64,000 nt of DNA from Metallumcola ferriviriculae (GTDB lineage: Bacteria; Bacillota; JADQBR01). Numbering within the stretch: position 1 is the first letter of the stretch; every line of letters begins with the position of its first letter. Shown here piece after piece: positions 33,832-42,831 of the stretch. Both the position numbers and the translations under genes were made by a program. The notes under the pieces were generated by a model. The model did not search any database and had not been told where the DNA came from. It worked only from the letters and a program-made list of their open reading frames with translations. The stretch covers positions 1,216,501 to 1,280,500 of the forward strand of contig NZ_CP121694.1 in NCBI RefSeq assembly GCF_035573695.1. Reading direction: 5' to 3'.

Positions 33832-35181
33832 ATGAATCGTTATCAAAAGGAGTACAAAAATAAACTGGTCACTGCCGACGAGGCAGTAAAAGCGGTCCAA
33901 CCAGGAGATTGGGTTGCATACAGTCATTTTGCCATGACCCCAAAGGTATTGGATGAGGCCTTATCAAGAAGAAAAGCAGAACTTAGTGATGTGAAGGTGA
34001 GAGGGGTATGCGCTGTTCACCCACTGCAGGTGGCCCTGACAGATCCAGACCAAAAGCACTTTATTTATAACAGCGGCTTTTTCAGCGGCGTGGAAAGAAA
34101 ACTGCAGGATGGGGGAATGGCCTTTCATATTCCTGGTCTCTATCAGGAGTCGCCGATAACTATGAGAAGCGGCCAGGCAAGTAAACCCCAAGTAACAATG
34201 CTCGTAACAACACCCATGGATGAAAATGGATTTTTCAATTTAAGTGTCTCCAATTCATATGAGCATGCAGCGTTTGAGCGGGCTGATACGGTGATTGTGG
34301 AAGTGAATAAGAATGTTCCCCGGTGTTTGGGCGGAGACCATGAGAATATCCACATCAGCGAGATAGATCATATTGTAGAGGGTAATAACGAGCCGTTGGT
34401 TGAAATTCCTCAACACCCCGCCAGTGAAATTGATAAGAAAATTGCCTCCCTTATTGTGGAGGAAATTGAGGATGGGGCGTGCCTGCAGCTGGGCATTGGC
34501 GGCATGCCCAACACAGTTGGTCAAATGATCGGCGAATCAGACTTGAAGGATCTAGGTGTCCATAGTGAGATGCTTTGCGGCGCATTTGTTGATTTATATG
34601 AAAAAGGGAAAATCACCGGAGCAAAGAAAAGCATTGACCGTTATAAGATGACATTTACCTTTGCCTTGGGTGATAAAAGGTTATACGATTTTATTCATAA
34701 TAATCCGGCCTGCGCCATCTACCCTGTGAATTATACGAATTCTACCGAAACCATCTCTAAAAACGATAAACAAATATCTATTAACAATGCCATAGAAATA
34801 GACTTATATGGGCAGGTTTGTTCCGAGACGGTGGGTGCCCGGCAGATTTCCGGCACCGGCGGACAGTTTGATTTTACTTACGGAGCAGTACGTTCTAAAG
34901 GTGGTAAAGCGTTTATCTGCTTAAGTTCAACTAAGAAACTGGGTGACAACACGGTTTCCAGAATTGTGCCCACATTAACACCTGGAAATGTTGTCACCGT
35001 ACCGAGAACGGTGGTGCAGTATGTGGTCACTGAATACGGCAAAGTAAACCTGAAAGGCAAATCCACCTGGCAGCGGACCGAAATGCTGATTAACATTGCT
35101 CACCCTGATTATCGAGAAGATTTGGTGAAGGAAGCGGAAAGATTAAAGATTTGGACCAGGACCAATAAGTTGGTTCTCTAA
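33832..35181 (+). CDS. Acetyl-CoA hydrolase/4-hydroxybutyrate CoA-transferase family protein
   Basis: 449 aa from the ATG after AAGGAGGACGACAG; an in-frame TTG at 33811 lies before that site. It contains the family block INNAIEIDLYGQVCSETVG (Glu is the CoA-bearing residue in homologues), then GTGGQFDFTYGA and GLGIGGMPN-like LQLGIGGMPNTVG. It moves CoA from acetyl- or another acyl-CoA to a carboxylate, so it is the likely activation step for the imported acid. Confidence 0.9.
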   Translation: MNRYQKEYKNKLVTADEAVKAVQPGDWVAYSHFAMTPKVLDEALSRRKAELSDVKVRGVCAVHPLQVALTDPDQKHFIYNSGFFSGVERKLQDGGMAFHIPGLYQESPITMRSGQASKPQVTMLVTTPMDENGFFNLSVSNSYEHAAFERADTVIVEVNKNVPRCLGGDHENIHISEIDHIVEGNNEPLVEIPQHPASEIDKKIASLIVEEIEDGACLQLGIGGMPNTVGQMIGESDLKDLGVHSEMLCGAFVDLYEKGKITGAKKSIDRYKMTFTFALGDKRLYDFIHNNPACAIYPVNYTNSTETISKNDKQISINNAIEIDLYGQVCSETVGARQISGTGGQFDFTYGAVRSKGGKAFICLSSTKKLGDNTVSRIVPTLTPGNVVTVPRTVVQYVVTEYGKVNLKGKSTWQRTEMLINIAHPDYREDLVKEAERLKIWTRTNKLVL

Positions 35182-35209
35182 AAACATTTAATTAAAGGAG
35201 TGTATTAAA

Positions 35210-36079
35210 TTGGCAGCTATCGATGTTAAAAACGTTTGTGTCGTCGGCGCGGGCAACATGGGACACCAAATTTCCCTATCCGCAGCATTGGCAGGTTTTA
35301 AGGTGACCTGCACGGACATAAGTAAAGAGACGTTACAGAAGGCAGAGGAATTTTGTGATAGTTACTTACCCGGGCGTGTAGCCAAAGGGAAACTTTCCGA
35401 GGAAGAAGCGAAAGCGGCGCGGGAAAGGCTGACATTTACTGAAAGTTTGGCAGAGGCCGCCAGGGACGCTGATTTTGTAATTGAGGCCGCTGTTGAAAAA
35501 TTGGAGCTGAAGCGAAAAATCTTCGCTGACTTGGATCGGATTTGTCCAAAACACGCTATCCTGGCTACCAACAGCTCATATATTGTCAGCTCAAAAATCT
35601 GTGATGCAACCGAAAGACCGGAAAAGGTGTGTAATGTGCATTTTTTCAACCCTGCATTGGTGATGAAATTGGTAGAGGTTGTTAAAGGTGCGCATGTGTC
35701 CGATGAAACAGTAGAGACCGCCGTGGCTGTTTGTGAGAAGATGAATAAAGTCCCCGTTGTTTTACAAAAAGAGATTTGGGGATTTTTGGTCAATCGCATA
35801 GTATCAGCTATCAAAAATGAAGCTTTGTATCTTCATGATATGGGCGTTGCCACACCGGAAGACATTGATACGGCAGTGGTGCATGCTCTGGGGCATCCTA
35901 TGGGACCATTTAGATTGTTAGATTTAACCGGAATAGATTTGAGCTACTATGTGGGCACCGAGCGTTATCAGGAAACAGGCGACCCTAAGTATAAACCGTC
36001 GCCAATCATTGTAGAAAAGTACGTTAAGAAAGAATGGGGACGCAAAACAGGTAAAGGATTCTATAATTACTGCAAATAA
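35210..36079 (+). CDS. 3-Hydroxyacyl-CoA dehydrogenase
   Basis: 289 aa from a TTG preceded by AAAGGAGTGTATT. Rossmann loop VVGAGNMGHQIS; conserved VIEAAVEKLELK, TNSSYIVSS and HFFNPALVMKLVEVV with the catalytic His; and C-terminal GRKTGKGFYNY. It oxidises 3-hydroxyacyl-CoA to 3-ketoacyl-CoA with NAD, the third step of beta-oxidation. Its length is that of clostridial Hbd. Confidence 0.93.
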   Translation: MAAIDVKNVCVVGAGNMGHQISLSAALAGFKVTCTDISKETLQKAEEFCDSYLPGRVAKGKLSEEEAKAARERLTFTESLAEAARDADFVIEAAVEKLELKRKIFADLDRICPKHAILATNSSYIVSSKICDATERPEKVCNVHFFNPALVMKLVEVVKGAHVSDETVETAVAVCEKMNKVPVVLQKEIWGFLVNRIVSAIKNEALYLHDMGVATPEDIDTAVVHALGHPMGPFRLLDLTGIDLSYYVGTERYQETGDPKYKPSPIIVEKYVKKEWGRKTGKGFYNYCK

Positions 36080-36109
36080 CTTAATGACTTTAAAAGGAGG
36101 ATACGAAAT

Positions 36110-37294
36110 ATGAGGCCAGTATACTTGGTTGAAGGTGTTCGCACAGGCATAGCAAAATCAGGAAAAAGATCTTGGTTCACCAATGTCAGAGCGGATGATT
36201 TGGCCGCAATGGTACTTAACGAAGTGCTAGAGCGTGCCGAAGTCACTGGAAAGAAGCGGGAGCAGGTTGACGATGTCATCTTAGGCGGAACTTATTTACA
36301 AAAAGAAATGGGCTCGAATATTGGACGTATGGCTGCGGTTATGGCAGGGCTGCCATACCGGGTGGGTGGTTGTACTGTTGACCGCCTTTGCGGCTCAGGC
36401 CTACAATCCATCGCCTTTGGTATTTCATCTATTGCCATGGGTTGGAATGACATGGTTATTGCCGGCGGGGTGCAGCATATGACACATATTCCTATGTTTA
36501 CCGGCGTAGACCCGAACCCCCGGTTGGATGAATTTTGTGACCCGAAAATGGTGCGGATGGGCTATACCGCAGAAATGGTGGCTAGGAAGTTTAACATCAG
36601 CAGAGAAAAGCAGGACCAAATGGCGGTAGAAAGTCACGCTAAAGCTCATAGGGCAACAGAGGAAGGCTTGTTTAAGGGAGAGATTTTACCCATCGAGGCA
36701 GAAGTACCCTTAAAAGAAGGGGGTACTAAAAAAATGGTGGTGGACCGTGACCAAGGGATACGGCCGGGTACCACTATGGAAAGTTTGGCACAATTAGAGC
36801 CGGTATTTATGGATGATGATAAAGCAACAGTTACTGCCGGTAACTCCAGCCAAACAAATGATGCTGCGGCAGCAGTGCTGATTGTCAGTGAAGATAAGCT
36901 CAAAGAATTAGGACTGAAGCCCAAAATGAAACTGGTGGGGTACAAGGTGGTTGGTGTAGACCCAGCCCTGATGGGAATTGGCCCTGCGGCAGCAATACCT
37001 AAGGTTTTACAGCAAGCAGGCATGACCGTTGACCAGATTGACCTGTGGGAGATTAACGAGGCATTCGCTTCTCAAGCGTTATACTGCGCCGAGGAATTGG
37101 GCATCAGAAATCATCCGCTGCTTAATCCCCGGGGCAGCGGCATTGCACTGGGTCACCCATTGGGTTGTACAGGCGCTCGAATAGCTACTACCATCATGCA
37201 TGCTATGCCTGATTATAATGCCAAATATGCAGTGGAAAGCATGTGTATCGGACACGGACAGGGTGCTGCAGCTATTTGGGAATGGGTAGGTTAA
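36110..37294 (+). CDS. Acetyl-CoA acetyltransferase (thiolase)
   Basis: 394 aa with the nucleophilic Cys in VDRLCGSGLQSIA, the NEAFA segment (WEINEAFASQAL), GHPLGCTGAR and the C-terminal CIGHGQGAA loop. It cleaves 3-ketoacyl-CoA with CoA to release acetyl-CoA. The ribosome site is AAAGGAGGATACGAA. Confidence 0.93.
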   Translation: MRPVYLVEGVRTGIAKSGKRSWFTNVRADDLAAMVLNEVLERAEVTGKKREQVDDVILGGTYLQKEMGSNIGRMAAVMAGLPYRVGGCTVDRLCGSGLQSIAFGISSIAMGWNDMVIAGGVQHMTHIPMFTGVDPNPRLDEFCDPKMVRMGYTAEMVARKFNISREKQDQMAVESHAKAHRATEEGLFKGEILPIEAEVPLKEGGTKKMVVDRDQGIRPGTTMESLAQLEPVFMDDDKATVTAGNSSQTNDAAAAVLIVSEDKLKELGLKPKMKLVGYKVVGVDPALMGIGPAAAIPKVLQQAGMTVDQIDLWEINEAFASQALYCAEELGIRNHPLLNPRGSGIALGHPLGCTGARIATTIMHAMPDYNAKYAVESMCIGHGQGAAAIWEWVG

Positions 37295-37323
37295 AAAAAT
37301 ATTCGCTAGTGGAGGAGTTTTGT

Positions 37324-38103
37324 ATGGATTTTAAGAATTTATTAATGGAAAAGGACGGACATATTGCAGTTGTTACTTTAAACCGCCCGGAAGTACGCAA
37401 TGCCCTTGATCCGCAGACCTGGGTAGAAATTCGCGGCGCAATACGGCAATGCCGTTTGGACCAAGATGTACGGGTAGTGATAATTACCGGAGCAGGCGGC
37501 AAGGCCTTTGCTTCCGGAGCGGACATTAAGTCTTTACGAGAACGGGAATCCCTGGCGGTCTTAACCAGTGAAGCCCAGGAATCTTTAAATGATGTTGAAA
37601 ACCTAGAGAAACCGGTGATAGCTGCCATAGACGGATTCGCCTTGGGCGGCGGTTGTGAGTTGGCCATGGCTTGTGATATCAGAATTGCCACCAGCCGTTC
37701 CAAGCTGGGACAGCCCGAAGTCAACCTAGGCATTATTCCCGGTGCCGGCGGCACCCAGCGCTTACAAAGAATTGTGGGTATAGGTAAGGCCAAGGAACTG
37801 ATTTTTACCGGTGATATTTTAAGTGCAGCGGAAAGCAAACAAATTGGCTTGGTTAATCAGGTTGTAGCGGAACCAGAAGAATTACTGCCCACCGCAAAAG
37901 AGATGGCCAAGAAGATACTAGGCAAGGGCCCCATGGCGGTAAGCTTAGCAAAGATGGCCATCAATGTGGGGGCTAATACCGATATGAACTCCGGCTTACT
38001 ATTCGAAAAATTTGCCCAGGTTATTGCGTTCTCCACTGAGGACCGCATCGAAGGGACCACGGCGTTTCTAGAAAAACGCAAACCTGATTTTAAAGGCAAG
38101 TAG
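37324..38103 (+). CDS. Enoyl-CoA hydratase
   Basis: 259 aa from the ATG after GTGGAGGAGTTTTGT; an upstream in-frame ATG at 37243 lies inside the thiolase gene. Crotonase fold with the oxyanion segments ASGADIKSL and IDGFALGGGCELAMACD and the catalytic Glu region QPEVNLGIIPGAGGTQRL. It hydrates trans-2-enoyl-CoA. The frame continues beyond its TAG into an acyl-CoA dehydrogenase remnant. Confidence 0.93.
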   Translation: MDFKNLLMEKDGHIAVVTLNRPEVRNALDPQTWVEIRGAIRQCRLDQDVRVVIITGAGGKAFASGADIKSLRERESLAVLTSEAQESLNDVENLEKPVIAAIDGFALGGGCELAMACDIRIATSRSKLGQPEVNLGIIPGAGGTQRLQRIVGIGKAKELIFTGDILSAAESKQIGLVNQVVAEPEELLPTAKEMAKKILGKGPMAVSLAKMAINVGANTDMNSGLLFEKFAQVIAFSTEDRIEGTTAFLEKRKPDFKGK

Positions 38104-38130
38104 GATTTCTGTACTAAAATCCGATTAAAC

Positions 38131-38205
38131 GGGATTTACGAGGGTACCAATGAAATTCAGAAAATGGTTATCGCAGGCAGACTGCTGAAAGAGATGGAAA
38201 TCTAA
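38131..38205 (+). pseudogene. 3' remnant of a second acyl-CoA dehydrogenase gene
   Basis: The codons here read GIYEGTNEIQKMVIAG, then RLLKEMEI and a stop. This is the conserved C terminus of short-chain acyl-CoA dehydrogenases (IYEGTxEIQ contains the catalytic Glu). No start or upstream part remains. It lies between the hydratase and the next thiolase, so an acyl-CoA dehydrogenase gene has been deleted here. Confidence 0.8.
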
Positions 38206-38228
38206 GTTATGATGGAAAGAAGGTGTAA

Positions 38229-39410
38229 ATGGTGCAAGATGTAGCAATTATCGGTGCAGGGCAAACCCGTTACGGTGATTTTCCGGATAACGGCGTCAAG
38301 GAACTGTTTGCCGAAGCTTATTTGGAAATGATCCAAAGTGTGGATAAAGGTTTGGACCCGCAGCAGATTGGCAGTGCATACATCGGTAATTTAAGTGCCG
38401 GCAGCGGCTACCAACTGGGACAGCTGGCCCCTTTATTGATGGGGCATGTGGGCTTACCCCACGCTCATGCAGTGCGGGTGGAGAATGCTTGCGGCTCCGG
38501 CGGTTATGCTTTATATAGTGCGGCATGTGCTGTGGCTTCAGGTAAATTTGATATGGTCATCGCTGCCGGGGTGGAGAAAATGCGCGATGTATCTTCCACT
38601 AAAGGCAAGTACTGGCTTGGCGTCTCGGGGGATACGGAATATGAACGATTGGCGGGTTCTACATTTGCCGGAATTTATGCCTTGATGGCCAAGCGGTATA
38701 TGCATGAGTACGGGCTTAAAAGAGAACATCTATCTATGGTTGCCGTCAAGAATCATCGTAATGCCGTGGCTAATCCCAAAGCACAGTTTCGGAAGGAAAT
38801 TACGCTGGATAAAGCAATGAGTGGGGTACCGGTTGCCGACCCATTTAACGTCTGGGACTGTAGCCCCACTTCGGACGGGGCGGCAGTAGTCTTATTATGC
38901 AACGCCAAAATAGCCAAACAATTTACCGATAAACCGGTTTATCTAAAAGGATTTGGCGCGGCCAGCGATTATCTGGCAATCCATGATCGGCATACATTTA
39001 CTAGTCTCGTCGCAGCTCAGAAGGCAGCTGCCGAGGCATATAAACAAGCAAATGTCGGGCCAAAGGATATTAACTTTGCTGAGGTACATGATTGTTTTAC
39101 CATAGCGGAGATTTTAGCTTATGGTGACCTAGGCTTTTGTGAGGTGGGGCAGGCTCAGCGACTGTTGGAAGAGGGTACTACCCAACCTGATGGCAGGCTG
39201 CCTGTAAATGCCAGTGGTGGTCTTAAGGCCAAAGGACATCCCCTTGGTGCCACGGGCTGCGGTCAGGCCACGGAAATATTTAAACAATTGCGAGGCGAGG
39301 CCAAGGAGCCCAGCCGTCAAATTCAAAACGGCAGAATTGCCTTATCTCATAATGTGGGCGGTTCCGGCGGCACAGCAGCAGTTTTCATTTATCAGAGGGG
39401 GGACGAATGA
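38229..39410 (+). CDS. SCP2/archaeal-type thiolase
   Basis: 393 aa, begun after GAAAGAAGGTGTAA. Nucleophilic Cys in VENACGSGGYALYSAA, HDCFT (EVHDCFTIAEILAYGDLG) and GHPLGATGCGQ. This subgroup is distinct from the thiolase at 36110 and resembles the thiolases that form a complex with HMG-CoA synthase and a DUF35 protein in archaea. Both partner types follow with 4-base overlap and 10-base spacing. It may make or cleave a special acyl-CoA. Confidence 0.87.
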   Translation: MVQDVAIIGAGQTRYGDFPDNGVKELFAEAYLEMIQSVDKGLDPQQIGSAYIGNLSAGSGYQLGQLAPLLMGHVGLPHAHAVRVENACGSGGYALYSAACAVASGKFDMVIAAGVEKMRDVSSTKGKYWLGVSGDTEYERLAGSTFAGIYALMAKRYMHEYGLKREHLSMVAVKNHRNAVANPKAQFRKEITLDKAMSGVPVADPFNVWDCSPTSDGAAVVLLCNAKIAKQFTDKPVYLKGFGAASDYLAIHDRHTFTSLVAAQKAAAEAYKQANVGPKDINFAEVHDCFTIAEILAYGDLGFCEVGQAQRLLEEGTTQPDGRLPVNASGGLKAKGHPLGATGCGQATEIFKQLRGEAKEPSRQIQNGRIALSHNVGGSGGTAAVFIYQRGDE

Positions 39411-40405
39411 TGACTAAAAGTATCATAGCTTATGGAGCTTATCTGCCGTTCCTCCGTATCAAAAGGGATGAATACATCAGTTCTTTGGGAAGCTGCACAG
39501 CTGCAATCAAAGAGAAGACGGTCATGGATACCGATGAAGATGTAGTAACCATGGCTGTGGCAGCGGGGAGGAAGGCCATTAGAGGAATAGATGCGGCTGA
39601 AATCGGGGCTTTAGCCCTGGCCTCTTCTAATTTCCCATATCAGGAAAAGTTGGCAGCAGGAACGGTAATGGAAGCACTGGGTCTTGATAACAGTATTTTA
39701 ACCGGACAACACAGCGGTTCAACCATGGCAGGAAGCGAAGCATTTATGGCTGCTTTAGGATTATTGGATCAAAGTGACAAGAAATATGCTTTGGTAATTA
39801 TCTCTGATGCTCCAGCCACTGATGCAGCTCAGGACATGGACCATGGCCTGGGTGCGGCGGCTTGTGCCCTTTTGCTTGCTCAGGATGAGCCAGGCCTAGA
39901 GTTTGAAGGGGTTTCTGCCCATGTGACTGAATCTTTAGGACTTCGCTATCGGCTTCCCGGCGAAACCAATCTCCGGGATATTGGGGTTAAGGCCTATGGC
40001 AGTCAGGCATATAATAACACCATGAGTAGTGCAATAACGGGGCTCTTGAATAAGTTAGAACGAAAAGCCGCTGATTATAAGTATGCTGTCCTCCATCAAA
40101 ATGATATTAAAACAGCTGCAGGTCTGGCCAAAAAGATGGGCTTTAAGGATGAGCAGCTACAGAAAGGTGTTACCTATGACCGGGTCGGGGACAGCGGTGC
40201 CTGTTCGCCATTTCTAGGTGTATGTACACTCATGGACAGCATTGGTGCAGGTGAAAAAGTGATAATTTGCTCGTACGGTTCGGGCGGAGGCAGTCAAGCA
40301 CTTAGTTTTACGTGTACGAAGCAGTTAGCAGGTAAATCTTTTGATGATGATGAAAAGAGATATATTGATTATATTCAATACCTTAAAATCAAAAAGAAAC
40401 TCTGA
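39407..40405 (+). CDS. HMG-CoA synthase-like (KAS III fold) protein, apparently lacking the catalytic Cys
   Basis: 332 aa. The pattern is that of archaeal HMG-CoA synthase (SIIAYGAYLPFLRI, GAAACALLLAQ, VLHQND corresponding to HxPN, GDSGACSPFLG, SYGSGGGSQALSF). Where the archaeal enzymes have the nucleophilic Cys, the segment reads TGQHSGSTMAGSEAF, so Ser or His replaces it by visual alignment. It may be a structural or channel partner of the thiolase rather than a synthase. It overlaps the thiolase by four bases. Confidence 0.8.
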   Translation: MMTKSIIAYGAYLPFLRIKRDEYISSLGSCTAAIKEKTVMDTDEDVVTMAVAAGRKAIRGIDAAEIGALALASSNFPYQEKLAAGTVMEALGLDNSILTGQHSGSTMAGSEAFMAALGLLDQSDKKYALVIISDAPATDAAQDMDHGLGAAACALLLAQDEPGLEFEGVSAHVTESLGLRYRLPGETNLRDIGVKAYGSQAYNNTMSSAITGLLNKLERKAADYKYAVLHQNDIKTAAGLAKKMGFKDEQLQKGVTYDRVGDSGACSPFLGVCTLMDSIGAGEKVIICSYGSGGGSQALSFTCTKQLAGKSFDDDEKRYIDYIQYLKIKKKL

Positions 40406-40415
40406 GGTGAATTAA

Positions 40416-40832
40416 ATGGGTGCTCATATATCCATTCCCATGTACCAACGGTCTGTTTCCCAACGTTACCGGCTGGTTGGTCATAAGTGCAAGCACTGCG
40501 GCAGGGTTAATTTCCCTCCCAAAGCTGTTTGCAAATACTGCCTTAAAGGCAGTGAATTTGAAGAAGTGGTATTAAGTGGCCGAGGGACCGTCTACTCATA
40601 TACCGTCATTGCCGGCGGGGGTGCTCCGCCGGAGTTTGCCGAGGAAGCACGCTGTAAAGGAAAATATCCGGTAGCGATTGTGGAACTGGAAGAAGGACCC
40701 CGGATGATAGCGCAGCTTGTTAATCTCCCGGAAGCCGGCATTGAAATCGGGATGAAGGTTGAGGCAGTCTTTAGAAGAATTTATCAGGAAGAGGGTGTCA
40801 TACGGTACGGGTTTAAGTTTAAACCGTTGTAA
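40416..40832 (+). CDS. DUF35 Zn-ribbon/OB-fold acyl-CoA-binding protein
   Basis: 138 aa with an N-terminal zinc ribbon (CKHCG...CKYC) and a C-terminal OB fold (GRGTVYSYTVI, YPVAIVELEEGPRMIAQL). In the archaeal acetoacetyl-CoA thiolase/HMG-CoA synthase complex a DUF35 protein bridges the two enzymes and shares the CoA site. The same gene trio here suggests the same assembly. Confidence 0.87.
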   Translation: MGAHISIPMYQRSVSQRYRLVGHKCKHCGRVNFPPKAVCKYCLKGSEFEEVVLSGRGTVYSYTVIAGGGAPPEFAEEARCKGKYPVAIVELEEGPRMIAQLVNLPEAGIEIGMKVEAVFRRIYQEEGVIRYGFKFKPL

Positions 40833-40854
40833 GAAAGAACTAGGAACTAAGGGA

Positions 40855-40885
40855 TAATCCCCGCCGGACCGGCGGGGATTATTTT
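40855..40885. terminator. Terminator of the beta-oxidation operon
   Basis: TAATCCCCGCCGG and CCGGCGGGGATTA form a 13-base perfect inverted repeat followed by TTTT. Confidence 0.88.
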
Positions 40886-40941
40886 GGCAGGAGAACCGTG
40901 GATACATTGCGAATTAATATGCTTAATAGGAGGGGTGAGGC

Positions 40942-41016
40942 ATGAATATCTTGGAAAAACCCGCCAACGCTAAGGCAAAATGTTTAAGTTTGATAAAGGA
41001 AATATTCAAAAAATAG
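40942..41016 (+). CDS. Possible 24-aa leader peptide or gene remnant
   Basis: An ATG nine bases after AGGAGG begins a 24-codon frame (MNILEKPANAKAKCLSLIKE, then a Phe-Lys-rich end). The strong ribosome site suggests it is translated. It precedes the FabK-like gene by 83 bases. It may be a leader, a remnant or a real microprotein; nothing decides. Confidence 0.35.
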   Translation: MNILEKPANAKAKCLSLIKEIFKK

Positions 41017-41099
41017 AGAATAATATAAAAATACTGCAACGTTGGCCGTATGGTTTAGAGAAAATTTGTTACAAAACTTAAAGCAATGGAGGGAAACAA

Positions 41100-42044
41100 A
41101 TGAAAACAAGTTTAACCAAACTATTAGGCATCAAATATCCCATTATCCAGGGAGCGATGGCCTATATTTCTGAATCCAAGCTAGTCAGTGCCGCTTGTAA
41201 TGCCGGTGCCACTGGTGTGATCGGGTCTGGCGGTAGAGGTGCGGCATGGGTCAGGAGCGAAATCAAAAAGACCAAAGAACTGACAGATAAACCCTTTGGT
41301 GTCAACTTGATGCTGAAAGACCCTGAGAAAGATGATATCATTACCGCAATTTGCGAGGAAAAAGTTGCTTTTGTCACCTTGGGGGCAGGTAACCCGATAC
41401 CCTATTTTAAAATATTAAAAGAGGCAGGGATAAAAGTCATTCCAGTGGTACCCAATGTGCGCAGTGCAACAAAGGTGGCGGAAAACGGTGCAGACGCCAT
41501 TATTATTGAAGGAACTGAGTCCGGAGGTCATATTGGCAATTTGACCACCATGGCGCTGATGACTAATATAATACCCCAGATTGATATCCCTGTGGTAGCA
41601 GCGGGAGGTATTGTTGACGGCAGAGGTATCGCAGCAGCACTGATAATGGGATCTGCCGGGGTGCAGATGGGATCCAGATTCTTAATGACTGACGAATGCC
41701 AGGTCAATCAACGGGTGAAGGAAAAGATTTCACAGGCTACCGATACAGATACAGAGGTAACTGGTATTTTAGCAGGAGTAATGGTAAGAGGCTTAAAAAA
41801 TAATTTCACAGAAAAATTCTTGAAACTTGAACGCAGCGGTGCTGAGCCTATGGTACTTTTCGAGCTGGCAACAGGAACGAACCGCCTTTCAGCCATTGAT
41901 GGGGATATAGAAAATGGTTCAGTACAGGTGGGGCAGAGTCTGAATGTACTTAATAAGATACAAAGTGTCGAAGATGTGGTGCTGGAGTTAATGGAAGAAA
42001 CTAAAACAATTCTTAGCAGTGCAAATGGTATTCTTGCTGATTAA
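41100..42044 (+). CDS. Nitronate monooxygenase / FabK-like enoyl reductase family flavoprotein
   Basis: 314-aa TIM-barrel FMN protein: GIKYPIIQGAMAYISE at the start, GTESGGHIG, and the phosphate site VVAAGGIVDGRGIAAALIMGSAGVQMGSRFL. The family includes 2-nitropropane dioxygenase and the enoyl-ACP reductase FabK; the two are not separable by eye. In an anaerobe, beside acyl-CoA genes, an enoyl-thioester reductase role is more likely. The ATG follows ATGGAGGGAAACAA. Confidence 0.85.
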   Translation: MKTSLTKLLGIKYPIIQGAMAYISESKLVSAACNAGATGVIGSGGRGAAWVRSEIKKTKELTDKPFGVNLMLKDPEKDDIITAICEEKVAFVTLGAGNPIPYFKILKEAGIKVIPVVPNVRSATKVAENGADAIIIEGTESGGHIGNLTTMALMTNIIPQIDIPVVAAGGIVDGRGIAAALIMGSAGVQMGSRFLMTDECQVNQRVKEKISQATDTDTEVTGILAGVMVRGLKNNFTEKFLKLERSGAEPMVLFELATGTNRLSAIDGDIENGSVQVGQSLNVLNKIQSVEDVVLELMEETKTILSSANGILAD

Positions 42045-42131
42045 AGATATTTCTAGGGATGGTTAGGTAAAGAAGTTCTGGCAGCAGGTTTATCATCGTA
42101 TCGCTGTAAATCGGATAGGGGGTCACCGAAT

Positions 42132-42830
42132 ATGAAAAAAGCGATCATCATCGGTGCTTCTTCGGGAATGGGTAAAGAGCTTGCCAAGATTTTGTCCGAG
42201 GACAATTTTGCTGTCGGCCTTATGGCCAGGCGAGAGGATTTGCTTTCAGATTTACAAAAGCAACTTTCCACAACAGCATACATAAAGAAAGCAGATGTTG
42301 CCAAGCCGGAGGAAGCGATGGCCCTGCTTGAAGAATTGATTAATGAAATGGACGGAACTGATATAATTGTCATTAGCGCAGGCGTAGGCCATGGCAATCG
42401 CAACCTGGAATGGGCTAAAGAAAAGGAGACAATCGATATCAATGTCTCGGGATTTACCGCTATGGCTGATGCGGCATTTAAATACTTCGCTGATAAAGGA
42501 GAGGGCCATATTGTCGGAATATCGTCAATAGCTGCCATTAGGGGAAACGCGGCTGGCCCGGCTTACAATGCTTCTAAGGCATTTGTATCCAATTATTTGG
42601 AAGGTTTAAGAATGAAAGCCAAAAAATCAAAATTACCTATCACGGTCACTGATGTACAGCCGGGGTTTGTCCAGACTGACATGCTGAAAGGAAAAGGACT
42701 CTTTTGGGTGTCTACCCCGGAAAAAGCGGCTCAGCAAATTTATGCCGCTGTTAAGGCACGAAAGAATAAAGCGTATATCACCAAACGATGGCGGTTGATT
42801 GCCTGGGCGCTCAAGTTAGGAATTAAATAG
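42132..42830 (+). CDS. Short-chain dehydrogenase/reductase
   Basis: 232 aa with cofactor loop GASSGMGKELAKIL, NAG-like ISAGVGHGN, catalytic Ser in ISSIAAIRG and Tyr/Lys in YNASKAF. It is an NAD(P)-dependent oxidoreductase of unknown substrate. The C-terminal hydrophobic segment (WRLIAWALKLGIK) may touch the membrane. Its end is one base from the convergent LysM gene. Confidence 0.88.
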   Translation: MKKAIIIGASSGMGKELAKILSEDNFAVGLMARREDLLSDLQKQLSTTAYIKKADVAKPEEAMALLEELINEMDGTDIIVISAGVGHGNRNLEWAKEKETIDINVSGFTAMADAAFKYFADKGEGHIVGISSIAAIRGNAAGPAYNASKAFVSNYLEGLRMKAKKSKLPITVTDVQPGFVQTDMLKGKGLFWVSTPEKAAQQIYAAVKARKNKAYITKRWRLIAWALKLGIK

Positions 42831-42831
42831 T

